From Bacillus suaedaesalsae (GTDB lineage Bacteria > Bacillota > Bacilli > Bacillales > SA4): 48,597 nt of DNA. Below, one piece after another: positions 1 through 7,278 of this stretch. Position numbers and translations under genes: made by a program. Under the pieces are notes generated by a model. That model saw only the letters and a program-made list of their open reading frames with translations, was not told the DNA's origin and searched no databases. The stretch's first letter is position 1. The number at the start of each line of letters is the position of its first letter. The DNA is taken from NCBI RefSeq assembly GCF_016890225.1, contig NZ_JAFELM010000027.1, positions 1-48,597 on the forward strand, given 5' to 3'.

Positions 1-60
1 AAGGATAGTTGAACAAGGTTAAGATTAGAGAGGTCGTTTATTAAATATAGCTTTTTCTAG

Positions 61-90
61 TTGGCCAGTTATTCTACTGGTCAATTTTCT
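61..90 (+). terminator. Terminator-like hairpin at left edge
   Basis: A 9-bp stem (TTGGCCAGT with ACTGGTCAA, one G-T wobble) closes a short loop and is followed by TTTTCT. It probably ends transcription from a gene lying left of the window. The T-tract is short, so this is tentative. Confidence 0.4.
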
Positions 91-144
91 AAGATTATAT
101 AAAAAAGGCAGTTTATTATTTTTTATTTAAAAGGAGGGGAACAG

Positions 145-581
145 ATGAAAATATTAGATAATTTTTTTAAGATGAAATTTATAGTATTTATTTCTTTTGT
201 AAATTATATCTTCTTTTATTTTTTTCTAATTGGTAATTTAAATTTTAGTTTACAATTTGGTAAGTTTCTAATTTTTCCGTCAATTGTTTCACTTATAATT
301 TCAGTATTGATTGCTTTTCTATTGTACTTGGTTCATAAGAAAAGATTAAATAAATCAATGTATTTTATTGCTATTGCTGAAATAATAATCACTGTTATAG
401 TAATGATTGAAATCTATGAAATCCTGACCTTTATCCTATTCTTCGATTCTTAGAATTTATCAGCATTTTAATCTTACTTGCTATTCAACAGATTGTTTCT
501 AGGGGTGGGAATAAGGAGGAGTTGTTACCACTTAAGCTACAGGAAACAATGGTTGTTGAACTAAAGGGAAAGTTTAGTTGA
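145..581 (+). pseudogene. Small membrane protein gene, apparently frameshifted
   Basis: An ATG at 145 follows a good ribosome binding site (AAAGGAGGGG). The first frame encodes 102 residues with three hydrophobic segments (about 12-30, 40-62 and 72-97) and stops at 451-453. A different frame, open from 420, continues without a gap as a hydrophobic stretch (FLEFISILILLAIQQIVS) and then a hydrophilic tail ending at TGA 579-581. The hydrophobic pattern runs across the frame change, so I read this as one protein of about 140 residues broken by a one-base indel between roughly 420 and 453. I do not recognise the family. The alternative is that the 102-residue protein is complete and the downstream frame is chance. 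Confidence 0.5.
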
Positions 582-606
582 AGAAACTTCCTGGAGAGAA
601 TCCTTT

Positions 607-1008
607 CTATTGAGGATGTTTGCATTCAGTTATTTCATTTGGCTGTAACCTTCTGCTCTTTACATCAATAGCCCTCCACTCCATACTGTATTTATTACTA
701 AAGGTGATAGTTACTAAATCATATGGTAAATCGTGAGCACCTTCAAATGTTGTTAGCTGTACGGTGACATTATAGTAGCGGTAAGTTTCGTGTTCTACCT
801 TTTCATTTATTTGAAGAATCTTTTCGCAATAAAACTGTTTCGGTTTGCCGAAATGGTTGTCAATTGCTTTGTAAATGGGTAGAAATAGCAAATTCAGGAT
901 TATATCATCACGCAAGCTTATATCTTTTTTAGCTTCGGTTTCAGCTTGAACAGGAGAATAAGAAAAAAGAGTGACAAAGGCAATCAATATTAAAAGGCTT
1001 TTCTTCAT
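607..1008 (-). CDS. Secreted DUF3888-family protein
   Basis: The protein has 133 residues. Residues 1-22 form a classic signal peptide (KK, hydrophobic core, VQAE cleavage region), so it is exported. The mature part resembles the DUF3888 family of Bacillus: LFLPIYKAIDNHFGKPKQF followed by a beta-rich segment with FEGAHDLPYDLVTITF. The function of this family is unknown. It stands alone on the minus strand, with an ATCCTCC complement (GGAGGAT) just upstream of the ATG. The family call is from remembered motif similarity; no catalytic residues are apparent. Confidence 0.75.
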   Translation of the reverse strand: MKKSLLILIAFVTLFSYSPVQAETEAKKDISLRDDIILNLLFLPIYKAIDNHFGKPKQFYCEKILQINEKVEHETYRYYNVTVQLTTFEGAHDLPYDLVTITFSNKYSMEWRAIDVKSRRLQPNEITECKHPQ

Positions 1009-1203
1009 AAGAATCCTCCATTTTTTAATGTTGCTATTATTATGAACATTTAAGGAGATTCTAATTTATATTATCTGGAAGATTCATTAAGTTGAAGGAT
1101 CGCTTCTTTTATTGAAGTAACGGAAAGGATAGTAAAATTCTAGAATCAAGGGTATATATAAAATTTATTTTATTCTGACCGATATATTGGTTAGAGGTGA
1201 AGT

Positions 1204-1410
1204 ATGGAAAAACTTGATTTCAGCCCATTAGAACAGTTTTCAAATAATCTAGCATTGCAGTTGACGATATTTATTGGAGTTACTTTAATATTAGGATTCA
1301 TTGTAGTATATATCCTGAAGCTTCTTAGAATCCCCAGTAAAATTGCTTCTCCATTAGCAGGCTTAGCGACACTATATATCGCTTATAAAGTATTTACCAT
1401 CCTATCCTAA
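1204..1410 (+). CDS. Small two-segment membrane protein
   Basis: This encodes 68 residues. A hydrophobic segment at about 18-39 (LQLTIFIGVTLILGFIVVYI) is followed by a basic linker with KLLRIPSKIAS and a second hydrophobic segment at about 48-66. TTAGAGGTGAAGT supplies the ribosome binding site. A hairpin terminator directly follows, so it is a single-gene unit. I do not recognise the family. The mixed character and the good start and terminator support a real gene. Confidence 0.6.
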   Translation: MEKLDFSPLEQFSNNLALQLTIFIGVTLILGFIVVYILKLLRIPSKIASPLAGLATLYIAYKVFTILS

Positions 1411-1416
1411 AGAACT

Positions 1417-1445
1417 AAGCACTCGTACAGAGTGCTTCTTTAACT
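1417..1445 (+). terminator. Terminator after the 68-residue membrane protein
   Basis: AAGCACTC and GAGTGCTT form an 8-bp stem with a GTACA loop, followed by a T-rich run. It starts 6 bases after the stop codon. Confidence 0.7.
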
Positions 1446-1588
1446 TACTCAATATACATACTAGTTTATACACACAACTATACTAAAGGAAAGAAAACTT
1501 AAAGAAACAATATAGTGAAACTAATAAGCTTTTCCTTCCGTATTACTTCTTAACTTATGAAAGCAGCATATACGAAGGGGATGATTTA

Positions 1589-1782
1589 GTGAGTATAGAT
1601 AACCAAGAGAAAATGCGGAGAAAAGAGCTTGAGCACAATCCTACGGGAATTTTTCTGATGCAGTTAACCATTCTGTTATAGGAGATCCATCAGCATTACT
1701 TAAAGGTGGGTGTCTCACTAAAATCTTTACGATATTAATAGTAGTTATAGGTTTTGCCATTCTGTCACAATGTTCTTATTAA
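1589..1782 (+). pseudogene. DUF6366-like protein gene with a one-base frameshift
   Basis: A GTG at 1589 has AAGGGG 8 bases upstream. The first frame reads VSIDNQEKMRRKELEHNPTG and then diverges to an early stop. Adding one A near 1648-1650 (GGAATTTTT to GGAAATTTTT) restores a continuous reading: NPTG-NFSDAVNHSVIGDP, a GG-containing turn, then a hydrophobic C-terminal helix (IFTILIVVIGFAILSQ) ending at TAA 1780-1782. That layout (charged N-terminus with an ELxxNPTGN motif, then one membrane helix, about 65 residues) matches the small Bacillus DUF6366 family as I remember it. The function is unknown. Confidence 0.65.
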
Positions 1783-1818
1783 AGTAACGGGGAAGTAGGG
1801 GGTATTACAATAAAAACT

Positions 1819-2178
1819 ATGAAGATCTATTTTACATCAATTTTATTTTTGTTTTTCTTAGTAGGATGCATTAGTACACATCAAAGTGAACATCCATCCC
1901 CTGAAGAAATGTTGAAAATAGATGGGGCCGATATATTTTTACTTGGAGGATATGTATATTCAAATGCTGAAGATGTAAATTGGGTGACAGAATTAGATTA
2001 CACATTAGGTAAACAAATTGGAGAAATAAGTAAACAATCTAGCAAAGCGAGTGGTTTTAAAAACGGGACGGCAAATAAGTTACCAGTTGGGACTATGATT
2101 TATGAAACAAATACTCCAGCATTTATTGTTATAGTTAACGGAATAGAAATACCTTATATAAAGATGGTTGAGGGCTGA
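1819..2178 (+). CDS. Small lipoprotein of unknown function
   Basis: The protein has 119 residues and a lipoprotein signal (basic K, hydrophobic core, lipobox LVGC with Cys at residue 17), so it should be lipid-anchored on the outer face of the membrane. The mature part is short and hydrophilic, with NWVTELDYTLGKQIGEI and a beta-rich C-terminus (LPVGTMIYETN then AFIVIVNGIEIPYIKMV). This pattern recurs in small Bacillus lipoproteins of unknown role; I cannot name it further. The ATG follows GGGGAAGTAGGGGG loosely, so the ribosome binding site is only moderate. The group II intron begins 23 bases after the stop. Confidence 0.65.
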   Translation: MKIYFTSILFLFFLVGCISTHQSEHPSPEEMLKIDGADIFLLGGYVYSNAEDVNWVTELDYTLGKQIGEISKQSSKASGFKNGTANKLPVGTMIYETNTPAFIVIVNGIEIPYIKMVEG

Positions 2179-2187
2179 AATTTTTTT

Positions 2188-2201
2188 ACTAAAGGGAAGT
2201 T
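2188..2201 (+). other. Group II intron 5' exon binding site (IBS2-IBS1)
   Basis: ACTAAAG (2188-2194, IBS2) and GAAGTT (2196-2201, IBS1) lie directly 5' of the intron. They are exact complements of CTTTAGT at 2300-2306 (EBS2) and AACTTC at 2401-2406 (EBS1) inside the intron. The order and position next to the splice site are those of a retrohoming target. Confidence 0.8.
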
Positions 2202-2710
2202 GTGCGGCCGAGCCTAGGTCGTATCATATAACGGGTGGGATTCCCGTCGAGTAAGAACTAGCCTTTCACTCGTAGCGAGTCTTGGAGGGCTAAAGGTAAC
2301 TTTAGTCTTTAAGCGTAGACAGTTAGGTTGCGGGCCGAAAGCCAAATGGTTGAAGGGATTGAGCTCCATAATGTTAGTAAATCGAGAGGGCTGATGTTTT
2401 AACTTCGACAGAAAGCAATATTTCATTCCTCGTAAATGGCAAGAAGAATGAAACCTCTCTGGGGTCAGAGACCTTGGCACGTAACACATTGATATGATAC
2501 GGCAACTCGGGAGACCCTAATCGGTCTTTTCTATTATAGAAGAGTATGGTGTACAAGCGATACAAAGCAAGGAAGCTAAACGCCGATTAGGGAGTCGGAT
2601 AGCAGCGTAGTACCAATGAAGTTGGGTAATGCCGATGGAGGAAAGGCTGCTACCAAGTTACCACCTTTGCTAGCGATACATTTACTACACACAGAGGTAG
2701 GGATTAATAA

Positions 2711-2758
2711 ATGGAAACAAAACTAGTAAAGATAGCAGGAGTAGCAAGTTATACTTGA
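2711..2758 (+). pseudogene. Possible relic start of the intron-encoded protein
   Basis: The frame METKLVKIAGVASYT and stop lies in the part of the intron where the reverse transcriptase/maturase gene normally starts. METKL followed by a short helix resembles the beginning of Firmicute group II intron proteins as I remember them. If so, the rest was deleted and only 15 codons remain. The short length makes this tentative. Confidence 0.4.
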
Positions 2759-2795
2759 AAGAGACAAGCTACCTTTTGTGAACGGTAACTAGGAG

Positions 2796-2829
2796 GAGCC
2801 GTGTGCGTGAATAGCGCAAGCACGGTTCT
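2796..2829 (+). ncRNA. Group II intron domain V
   Basis: The 34-nt hairpin starts GAGCCGUG and ends CACGGUUC, pairing over 8 bp (one G-U), then has a two-base bulge (AG) and an upper stem UGCG/CGCA. The AGC triad of the catalytic core is present at 2797-2799. The terminal loop (GAAUA region) differs from the usual GNRA tetraloop, which could weaken docking to domain I. Confidence 0.85.
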
Positions 2830-2884
2830 GTGAGGGGGGAGAGTACAATCTACCGAAGGGTAGAGAGACTCTCTTCTACTCGAC

Positions 2885-3272
2885 TAACTAAAATCATAAT
2901 GTTTTTTTATTTCTATTATAATAATATCTTTAAATGACGAATCATAAAAGATAAGCAATTAGATGTTATGTTTAAAATGGAGGTTTTTTATGAAGGCTGT
3001 TTTCTTAAACTTAGTTGCTATCAGTTGTTAATTATAAAACAACAACGAAAAGAATATGATGATGAATAGTAATAATCATGTTAAATAGAAATGTTTTGTT
3101 TTTAGAGAAGATTTCTAGTGGAAAAGTTCAGACACATTGTGAAATATTACAATGCTACAAACGTACAGATGCAGGACTTTAATGTTTGGGCTAAAAAATC
3201 GGCAGATGTATGGCGCGTCTCGAATATTAAAAATCTAAAATTCGTTTGCCAGCAAATCTTATTAATTTAATA
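2885..3272. other. AT-rich spacer with only doubtful tiny ORFs
   Basis: No convincing gene is seen. Tiny frames exist: 2968-3069 (33 codons), 2990-3031 (13 codons behind AATGGAGG) and 3118-3270 (GTG start, 50 codons, VEKFRHIVKYYNATN...). They look like remnants; none has a recognised family. Confidence 0.4.
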
Positions 3273-3310
3273 TAGCCCCCGATAGCTGAGTGTTTCAACT
3301 ATGGGGGCTA
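3273..3310. terminator. Long hairpin between convergent units
   Basis: TAGCCCCC-G-ATAG pairs with CTAT-GGGGGCTA around a loop of about 13 bases. It is downstream of the minus-strand small membrane gene ending at 3329 and may terminate that unit. T-runs are poor on both sides, so it may be a weak or bidirectional terminator. Confidence 0.45.
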
Positions 3311-3328
3311 CAACTAAGATATGTATCT

Positions 3329-3505
3329 CTAATGAAGTTCTTTTTTTCTGTTTTTAAAGCTATATATTATAGAACTAATAAAGTATAAAAGCGCAACTAA
3401 TGTGAATGTTAGATTAGTCCATTCTCCAACCTTTGGACGGATGTAAAAGGTATATCCAACTATTATTATACATACTATAATTCTAGCTTTAAAATTATAC
3501 AGCAT
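3329..3505 (-). CDS. 58-residue two-helix membrane protein next to secreted protein gene
   Basis: The ATG at 3505 follows AAGGGGAATTTAAAT. The protein (MLYNFKARIIVCIIIVGYT...) has two hydrophobic segments, about 8-22 and 32-49, separated by the short loop RPKVGEWTN, and a strongly basic tail (KNRKKELH). It starts 13 bases after the stop of the upstream secreted-protein gene, so the two are probably cotranscribed. A small basic membrane protein next to a secreted polypeptide is the layout of immunity or export partners, but that role is inference only. I recognise no family. Confidence 0.6.
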   Translation of the reverse strand: MLYNFKARIIVCIIIVGYTFYIRPKVGEWTNLTFTLVALLYFISSIIYSFKNRKKELH

Positions 3506-3518
3506 ATTTAAATTCCCC

Positions 3519-4013
3519 TTACCAGTATCTTAGTCTAATTAGATCTAAATTGTTCATTTGTTGACCGTACTTTGCAGAACGCAATGAACCATCTCTATTA
3601 TACGAAATAGACATGATTACATATCTATTATACCCTGGCTTTTTGTAAATTGTCATTACTCCATAAGCACCACCACTTAATGCATCGTTCAAGTCATAAA
3701 GTGCTGATGCTGTTAGCATAAGTGCTGATGCTGCTTTAGCATAAAATGTACTTCCCAATCCAGTCGCTCCAGTTACATAACCTAACCAAGTTTTAAATTG
3801 TTGTGGAGTTTGACCACTAAAGTTCTCTCTTTTATATACTTCCCAACCACAATAAGTTCCACAATATATACCTGCATCCTCATATACATATTGAGGCGGC
3901 TCTTCAATAAGTGGAACTGTAGATACTTCTGCGGCACTACTATTCGCAAAGCCGAGGAAAGTCGTTCCAAACAGTACTATTGCTATTACTTTTATTATGC
4001 TCTTTGTAAACAT
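3519..4013 (-). CDS. Secreted 164-residue protein of unknown function
   Basis: Residues 1-28 form a signal peptide (KSIIKVIAIVLFGTTFLGFA, cleavage near NSSAA-EV). The mature protein of about 136 residues has two cysteines close together (IYCGTYCGW), a central small-residue-rich segment (GYVTGATGLGSTFY then AASALMLTASALYDL) that could be a membrane-active helix, and an aromatic, beta-rich C-terminus. This composition recalls secreted antimicrobial or surface proteins, but I do not recognise a family. The start is supported by AGGTAGGTAGGAAACC upstream. It probably forms an operon with the 58-residue membrane protein. Confidence 0.7.
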   Translation of the reverse strand: MFTKSIIKVIAIVLFGTTFLGFANSSAAEVSTVPLIEEPPQYVYEDAGIYCGTYCGWEVYKRENFSGQTPQQFKTWLGYVTGATGLGSTFYAKAASALMLTASALYDLNDALSGGAYGVMTIYKKPGYNRYVIMSISYNRDGSLRSAKYGQQMNNLDLIRLRYW

Positions 4014-4744
4014 AAGGTTTCCTACCTACCTTTACTAATGTATTTGGTTAGGTCGACCTTTATACAACTATATCACACTAGTAAATTAGTTGTATTGGGA
4101 AAATTACTCACTTTAATGGCTATTAAATAGCTATTTATTTCACAACTTTCCCAATATACTCAATATGATATATATGATATAATTTTGCCTTTTTTACGCT
4201 GTTTCCGTTTAGATTTTTGCTAAGGAAGTGGGATATAACTAAAAGTGAATTATTGTAATGGTTTTGATTTAGACGATGATTTTGACGATTTAATTTATTT
4301 TTGAGATTGAGTTTAGAGAAAAATAATTTAGAATACCATAACGGAGATTGTTAATAGGTAACTTTTCCTCCTGCGAGTGAGTTGACCTTAAAATAATTAA
4401 CTAATTTTTTGTATGGTTTCCTATGTATAAAATTAAGCTGAGGGGTATTAGGTTTTTGTAGAAAGCGGTATTGAATATAAACATGATGAGAAGGCATTAG
4501 CTAGTTACGAGAATAATATGGAAACATTGTGAAAAGCTTCACTTAAACTAACGGGGGCTATAATACAATAAGCACTTTACACATAAAATCAAAAAGGGTG
4601 GGGGTTACTTAAATTTACCCCAACTCTGTTGTGTACTAATTATATTGATATTTCTCCATGTTATTGGTACTACTTACTGCGAGTAGAATGGTCCTTAAAT
4701 TTTATTAGACAACAAAATATGTAAGTGTTAAATGATAAAACAAT
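4014..4744. other. Gene-free spacer with inverted repeats and a gene fragment
   Basis: The upstream region of the secreted-protein gene contains separated inverted arms (TTGGGAAA near 4095 and TTTCCCAA near 4147). Further on, 4452-4532 reads as a short open C-terminal-like frame (ESGIEYKHDEKALASYENN) without a start, perhaps a gene remnant. I see no complete gene here. Confidence 0.45.
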
Positions 4745-4776
4745 AAAATAAAAAGAGAGGAGTAAATCCTCTCTTT
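4745..4776 (-). terminator. Terminator of the CNNM-type gene
   Basis: AAAGAGAGGA and TCCTCTCTTT form a 10-bp stem with a 5-base loop; on the minus strand it is followed by TTTTATTTTATTG. It overlaps the last bases of the coding region. Confidence 0.85.
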
Positions 4777-6085
4777 ACGCTGGTGAACGTTGTATGAATG
4801 ACTTTTCAACTTTAATTTTTTTAATATGGAATCCTTCAACTTCAACGATATGGAAATCAAAATCATCTACAGACAATACGTCTCCTTTTTGAACATCCAT
4901 CTTTTCACTTAAAATCCAGCCACCAATTGTATCAATGTCTGTATCATCAATATTTAAACCGAAAAGTGAGTTTACTTCTTCAACAAGAACTTTTCCATCT
5001 AATATGGTCTTGTTATTATCTATTTTTCTTATATCTGGTGATTCATCATAGTCAAACTCATCACGAATATCTCCAACGATCTCTTCAAGTATATCTTCTA
5101 CCGTTACAAGTCCACCTGTTCCACCATATTCATCAATTAAGATCGCCATATGAACACGATCTTTTTGCATTTTTACGAGTAGGTCCTGCAGTGAAACAGA
5201 TTCAATAACTTGAATAACTGGTCTCAAATAGTGTTGGATAGCTACTTCCTGCTTTTTCCCTTTAATATAATCAGTTAAGACTTCTTTCATGTTGACCATC
5301 CCGATAATATGGTCCTTGTCTCCATCGTATATAGGGTAACGTGTATAGTTTTCTTCCGATGCCAGTCGAATGCATTCAACTAAAGGCATATCTTTGCTAA
5401 AGGCGATCAATTCAGTTCGTGGTATCATGATCTCTTTTGCGATACGGTCGTCGAATTGAAAGATGTTGTTCATATATTTGTATTCAGATGAATTAATTTC
5501 TCCGTTTTTGTAGCTTTCGGAAAGAATTAACCTAAGTTCTTCTTCTGAGTGTGCTACTTCATGTTCAGAAGCGAGCTTTAAACCAAATAATCCTGTAATA
5601 AATCGCGCTGATCCGTTTAAAGTTTTGATAAATGGGTACATAAGTTTATAGAAGAAAATAATAGGTTTTGCAAATAAAAGTGTAACTCGTTCTGCCTTTT
5701 GAATGGCAATGGTTTTTGGTGCTAATTCACCAATTACGACATGCAAAAACGTCATGATACTTAGTGCGATAATGATTGAGAGTATCCCTGAAGCTGCAGG
5801 TGTGATATCAAGCGCTTCAAAAACAGGATGTAGTAAATGCTCTATTGTAGATTCACCAATCCAACCTAATCCTAACGCGGTTACGGTAATACCAAGCTGA
5901 CAAGCAGATAAATACTCATCTAAATTCGATATTACATGTTTGGCGGCTATTGCATTTTTGTTTCCTTCTGAAACAAGCTGGTCAACTCTTGAACTACGAA
6001 TTCTAATAATCGCAAATTCCGTAGCAACAAAAAATCCCGTCAATACAATTAATAGGGCCACCATAATGATATTAAATATGTCCAA
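4775..6085 (-). CDS. CNNM/HlyC-CorC family transporter (YhdP/YugS type)
   Basis: The 436-residue protein has the full domain order of this family: an N-terminal CNNM (DUF21) membrane domain at about 1-190 (ATEFAIIRIRSSRVDQL, YLSACQLGITVTALGLGWIGE), a CBS pair at about 205-330 (IMIPRTELIAF, RYPIYDGDKDHIIGMVNMK, VHMAILIDEYGGTGGLVT) and a C-terminal CorC/HlyC domain at about 345-425 (GGWILSEKMDVQKGD). Family members are linked to Mg2+/Co2+ efflux or resistance; haemolysin is a historical label. The start is TTG at 6085: an in-frame TAA lies 12 codon positions or less upstream, and the next ATG is at codon 8. The Shine-Dalgarno AGGAGGTG is 36 nt away, but a perfect 11-bp hairpin lies between (see separate entry). 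Confidence 0.9.
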   Translation of the reverse strand: MDIFNIIMVALLIVLTGFFVATEFAIIRIRSSRVDQLVSEGNKNAIAAKHVISNLDEYLSACQLGITVTALGLGWIGESTIEHLLHPVFEALDITPAASGILSIIIALSIMTFLHVVIGELAPKTIAIQKAERVTLLFAKPIIFFYKLMYPFIKTLNGSARFITGLFGLKLASEHEVAHSEEELRLILSESYKNGEINSSEYKYMNNIFQFDDRIAKEIMIPRTELIAFSKDMPLVECIRLASEENYTRYPIYDGDKDHIIGMVNMKEVLTDYIKGKKQEVAIQHYLRPVIQVIESVSLQDLLVKMQKDRVHMAILIDEYGGTGGLVTVEDILEEIVGDIRDEFDYDESPDIRKIDNNKTILDGKVLVEEVNSLFGLNIDDTDIDTIGGWILSEKMDVQKGDVLSVDDFDFHIVEVEGFHIKKIKVEKSFIQRSPA

Positions 6086-6092
6086 GCAGTCT

Positions 6093-6129
6093 CTTTATTA
6101 GCCAGTGGCTAATAAAGATTACACCTCCT
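6093..6129 (-). promoter_or_regulatory. Shine-Dalgarno and hairpin in the CNNM gene leader
   Basis: CTTTATTAGCC (6093-6103) and GGCTAATAAAG (6107-6117) are perfect 11-bp inverted arms with a 3-base loop. On the minus-strand mRNA the order is AGGAGGTG (6129-6122), the hairpin, then TTG at 6085. Linear spacing from SD to start is 36 nt; with the hairpin folded out it is about 11 nt. No T-run follows, so it is not a terminator. Confidence 0.65.
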
Positions 6130-6487
6130 GATTTTGTTGTAATAGTAATATTTACTAGATGAATGTTTGTTTTATTCAAAATAATGAGAATATATATTGT
6201 AGAAACGAGGTCCAATGCCTGAAGATCACTATTTGGGGTTTAGAGTAGATGAGGTAGTTCAACTAGAAAGTTTGTCCCGGTTATCTTGATTTAAAGGCAG
6301 GTATACTCGTTTTTACAATGAAACTGATGCCTAATCCTTCTAATCTATAAAACTTCCCAATGAACTCAACTCCTTTAAGTTAGATACTTTAAATTTACAA
6401 TACAACTAAAATATAGTCAACGAATTGGAACTGTTTTTAGCATAGATAAATAGATTCATACGTTAAAGGGAAGGGGGTATAGGTGAG
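6130..6487. other. Gene-free spacer
   Basis: I see no gene or clear signal beyond AT-rich sequence. A 24-codon frame at 6214-6288 (MPEDHYLGFRVDEVV...) lacks a proper ribosome binding site and is not called. Confidence 0.5.
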
Positions 6488-6519
6488 AAAAACAAATAAA
6501 AAGACCCATGTATTGGGCC
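6488..6519 (-). terminator. Terminator of the 46-residue protein gene
   Basis: On the minus strand GGCCCA-ATACA-TGGGTC forms a 6-bp hairpin followed by TTTTTATTTGTTTTT, immediately after the stop codon at 6519. Confidence 0.8.
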
Positions 6520-6659
6520 TAATACTCAATTTCCTCAAAATCATCAGGATTAAGAGTTGGTTGAGCGTTCTTTAAGTTAGGATTTTCTTGTATTTCCTGA
6601 GAAAGCTCTTGAAAAGACTTCGTTTTCTTATTTTGTTGCCTGTTTTCTTTCTTATCCAT
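6519..6659 (-). CDS. 46-residue hydrophilic protein
   Basis: ATG at 6659 follows TTGGAGATGATGAA, and a terminator directly follows the stop. The sequence starts MDKKENRQQNKKTKSFQELS and ends in an acidic tail (NPDDFEEIEY): basic N-terminus, acidic C-terminus, no hydrophobic segment. Its own ribosome binding site and terminator support a real monocistronic gene. I do not recognise the family. Confidence 0.65.
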   Translation of the reverse strand: MDKKENRQQNKKTKSFQELSQEIQENPNLKNAQPTLNPDDFEEIEY

Positions 6660-6714
6660 TTCATCATCTCCAATTCTTCAGTTTCTAAATAAGCATTTCC
6701 AAAAAATGTGGAGA

Positions 6715-7260
6715 TTATTGATTTTTATGAGTGGAATAAGTTTTAGAAAAACCGTTCATCGGTTTTTCCAACTGTTTAACAATCAATTCTGCACACTCTT
6801 CGACCGTGTTAACCTTTGTATTTACTTCAATGTCGTATTCTTCTTTTTGCTGGTGGACGTATTCTAATTGAAAGACGGCTTGTCCAATCTTTCGATCACC
6901 ACGCTCTTTTTCACGTCTAGATAGCTCATCTAACGGACAGTGGACGCCAACAAATAAAACAGGATAATGATGAAGGACCTCTAGGCAGTCAACAAATGTT
7001 TCATCATTATGTAATATTTGATCAACGATTAAATTTATTCCTTTATCTGAAAACATAGCAATGGTTCTGTGAATAAAGTATTCAGTAGGTACGGGTATTA
7101 ATCTTTCATTCACTCGATCTTCCATCTTTTCTATGACTAAATCGTAATCATCACCACTAAGATGAAAAAAATCTGGTAAAAGATTGGTTAATTGTTTTGA
7201 AAGGGTGGATTTTCCTGAACTAGAAACTCCATTCAGAAGAATGATTGTCCCCTTTTTCAT
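6715..7260 (-). CDS. CPT-family P-loop kinase (chloramphenicol phosphotransferase-like)
   Basis: The 181-residue protein starts with a beta strand and Walker A loop (IILLNGVSSSGKST, residues 5-18). It continues with HLSGDDYDLVIEKM, a Walker-B-like INLIVDQIL and FVGVHCPLDELSRREKERGDR, all typical of the CPT-like phosphotransferase family. The family name comes from a Streptomyces drug kinase; in Bacillus the substrate is unknown. GGAGTGAAGCATTT supports the ATG at 7260. It lies 18 bases downstream of the VTT-domain gene and is probably cotranscribed with it. Confidence 0.8.
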   Translation of the reverse strand: MKKGTIILLNGVSSSGKSTLSKQLTNLLPDFFHLSGDDYDLVIEKMEDRVNERLIPVPTEYFIHRTIAMFSDKGINLIVDQILHNDETFVDCLEVLHHYPVLFVGVHCPLDELSRREKERGDRKIGQAVFQLEYVHQQKEEYDIEVNTKVNTVEECAELIVKQLEKPMNGFSKTYSTHKNQ

Positions 7261-7278
7261 AAATGCTTCACTCCGGTT

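Larger units (their letters stand above)
2202..2884 (+). mobile_element. ORF-less group II intron (683 nt)
   Basis: The 5' end is GTGCGGCCGAGCC, the standard GUGYG start. EBS2 (2300-2306) and EBS1 (2401-2406) pair perfectly with the 13 bases before the splice site. Domain V is at 2796-2829. Domain VI follows: GAGAG...CTCTC-type pairing with a single unpaired A at 2878, 7 nt from the 3' end, as expected for the branch point. The 3' end is CTACTCGAC at 2884. There is no reverse transcriptase gene; domain IV holds only a short remnant (2711-2758). Such introns can be mobile or spliced only if an intron-encoded protein is supplied from another copy. It lies in an intergenic position 23 bases after a lipoprotein gene. 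Long minus-strand frames inside it are not genes. Confidence 0.9.

Noticed and set aside
2214-2565. Two overlapping minus-strand open frames of 91 and 63 codons
   Set aside because: They lie entirely inside the group II intron, whose RNA structure explains the sequence; no ribosome binding site is seen.
2968-3069. Nested tiny ORFs (2968-3069 and 2990-3031)
   Set aside because: AATGGAGG gives a plausible site for the second, but the peptides are 13-33 residues, unrecognised, and look like frameshifted remnants.
3118-3270. GTG-start 50-codon ORF
   Set aside because: Weak ribosome binding site, no family, and no neighbour that suggests a role; it may be a remnant.
4452-4532. Open C-terminal-like segment ending in TGA
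   Set aside because: No start or ribosome binding site, and too short to identify; perhaps the end of a decayed gene.
6214-6288. 24-codon ORF in the spacer upstream of the CNNM gene
   Set aside because: No proper Shine-Dalgarno and no conservation that I can recognise.
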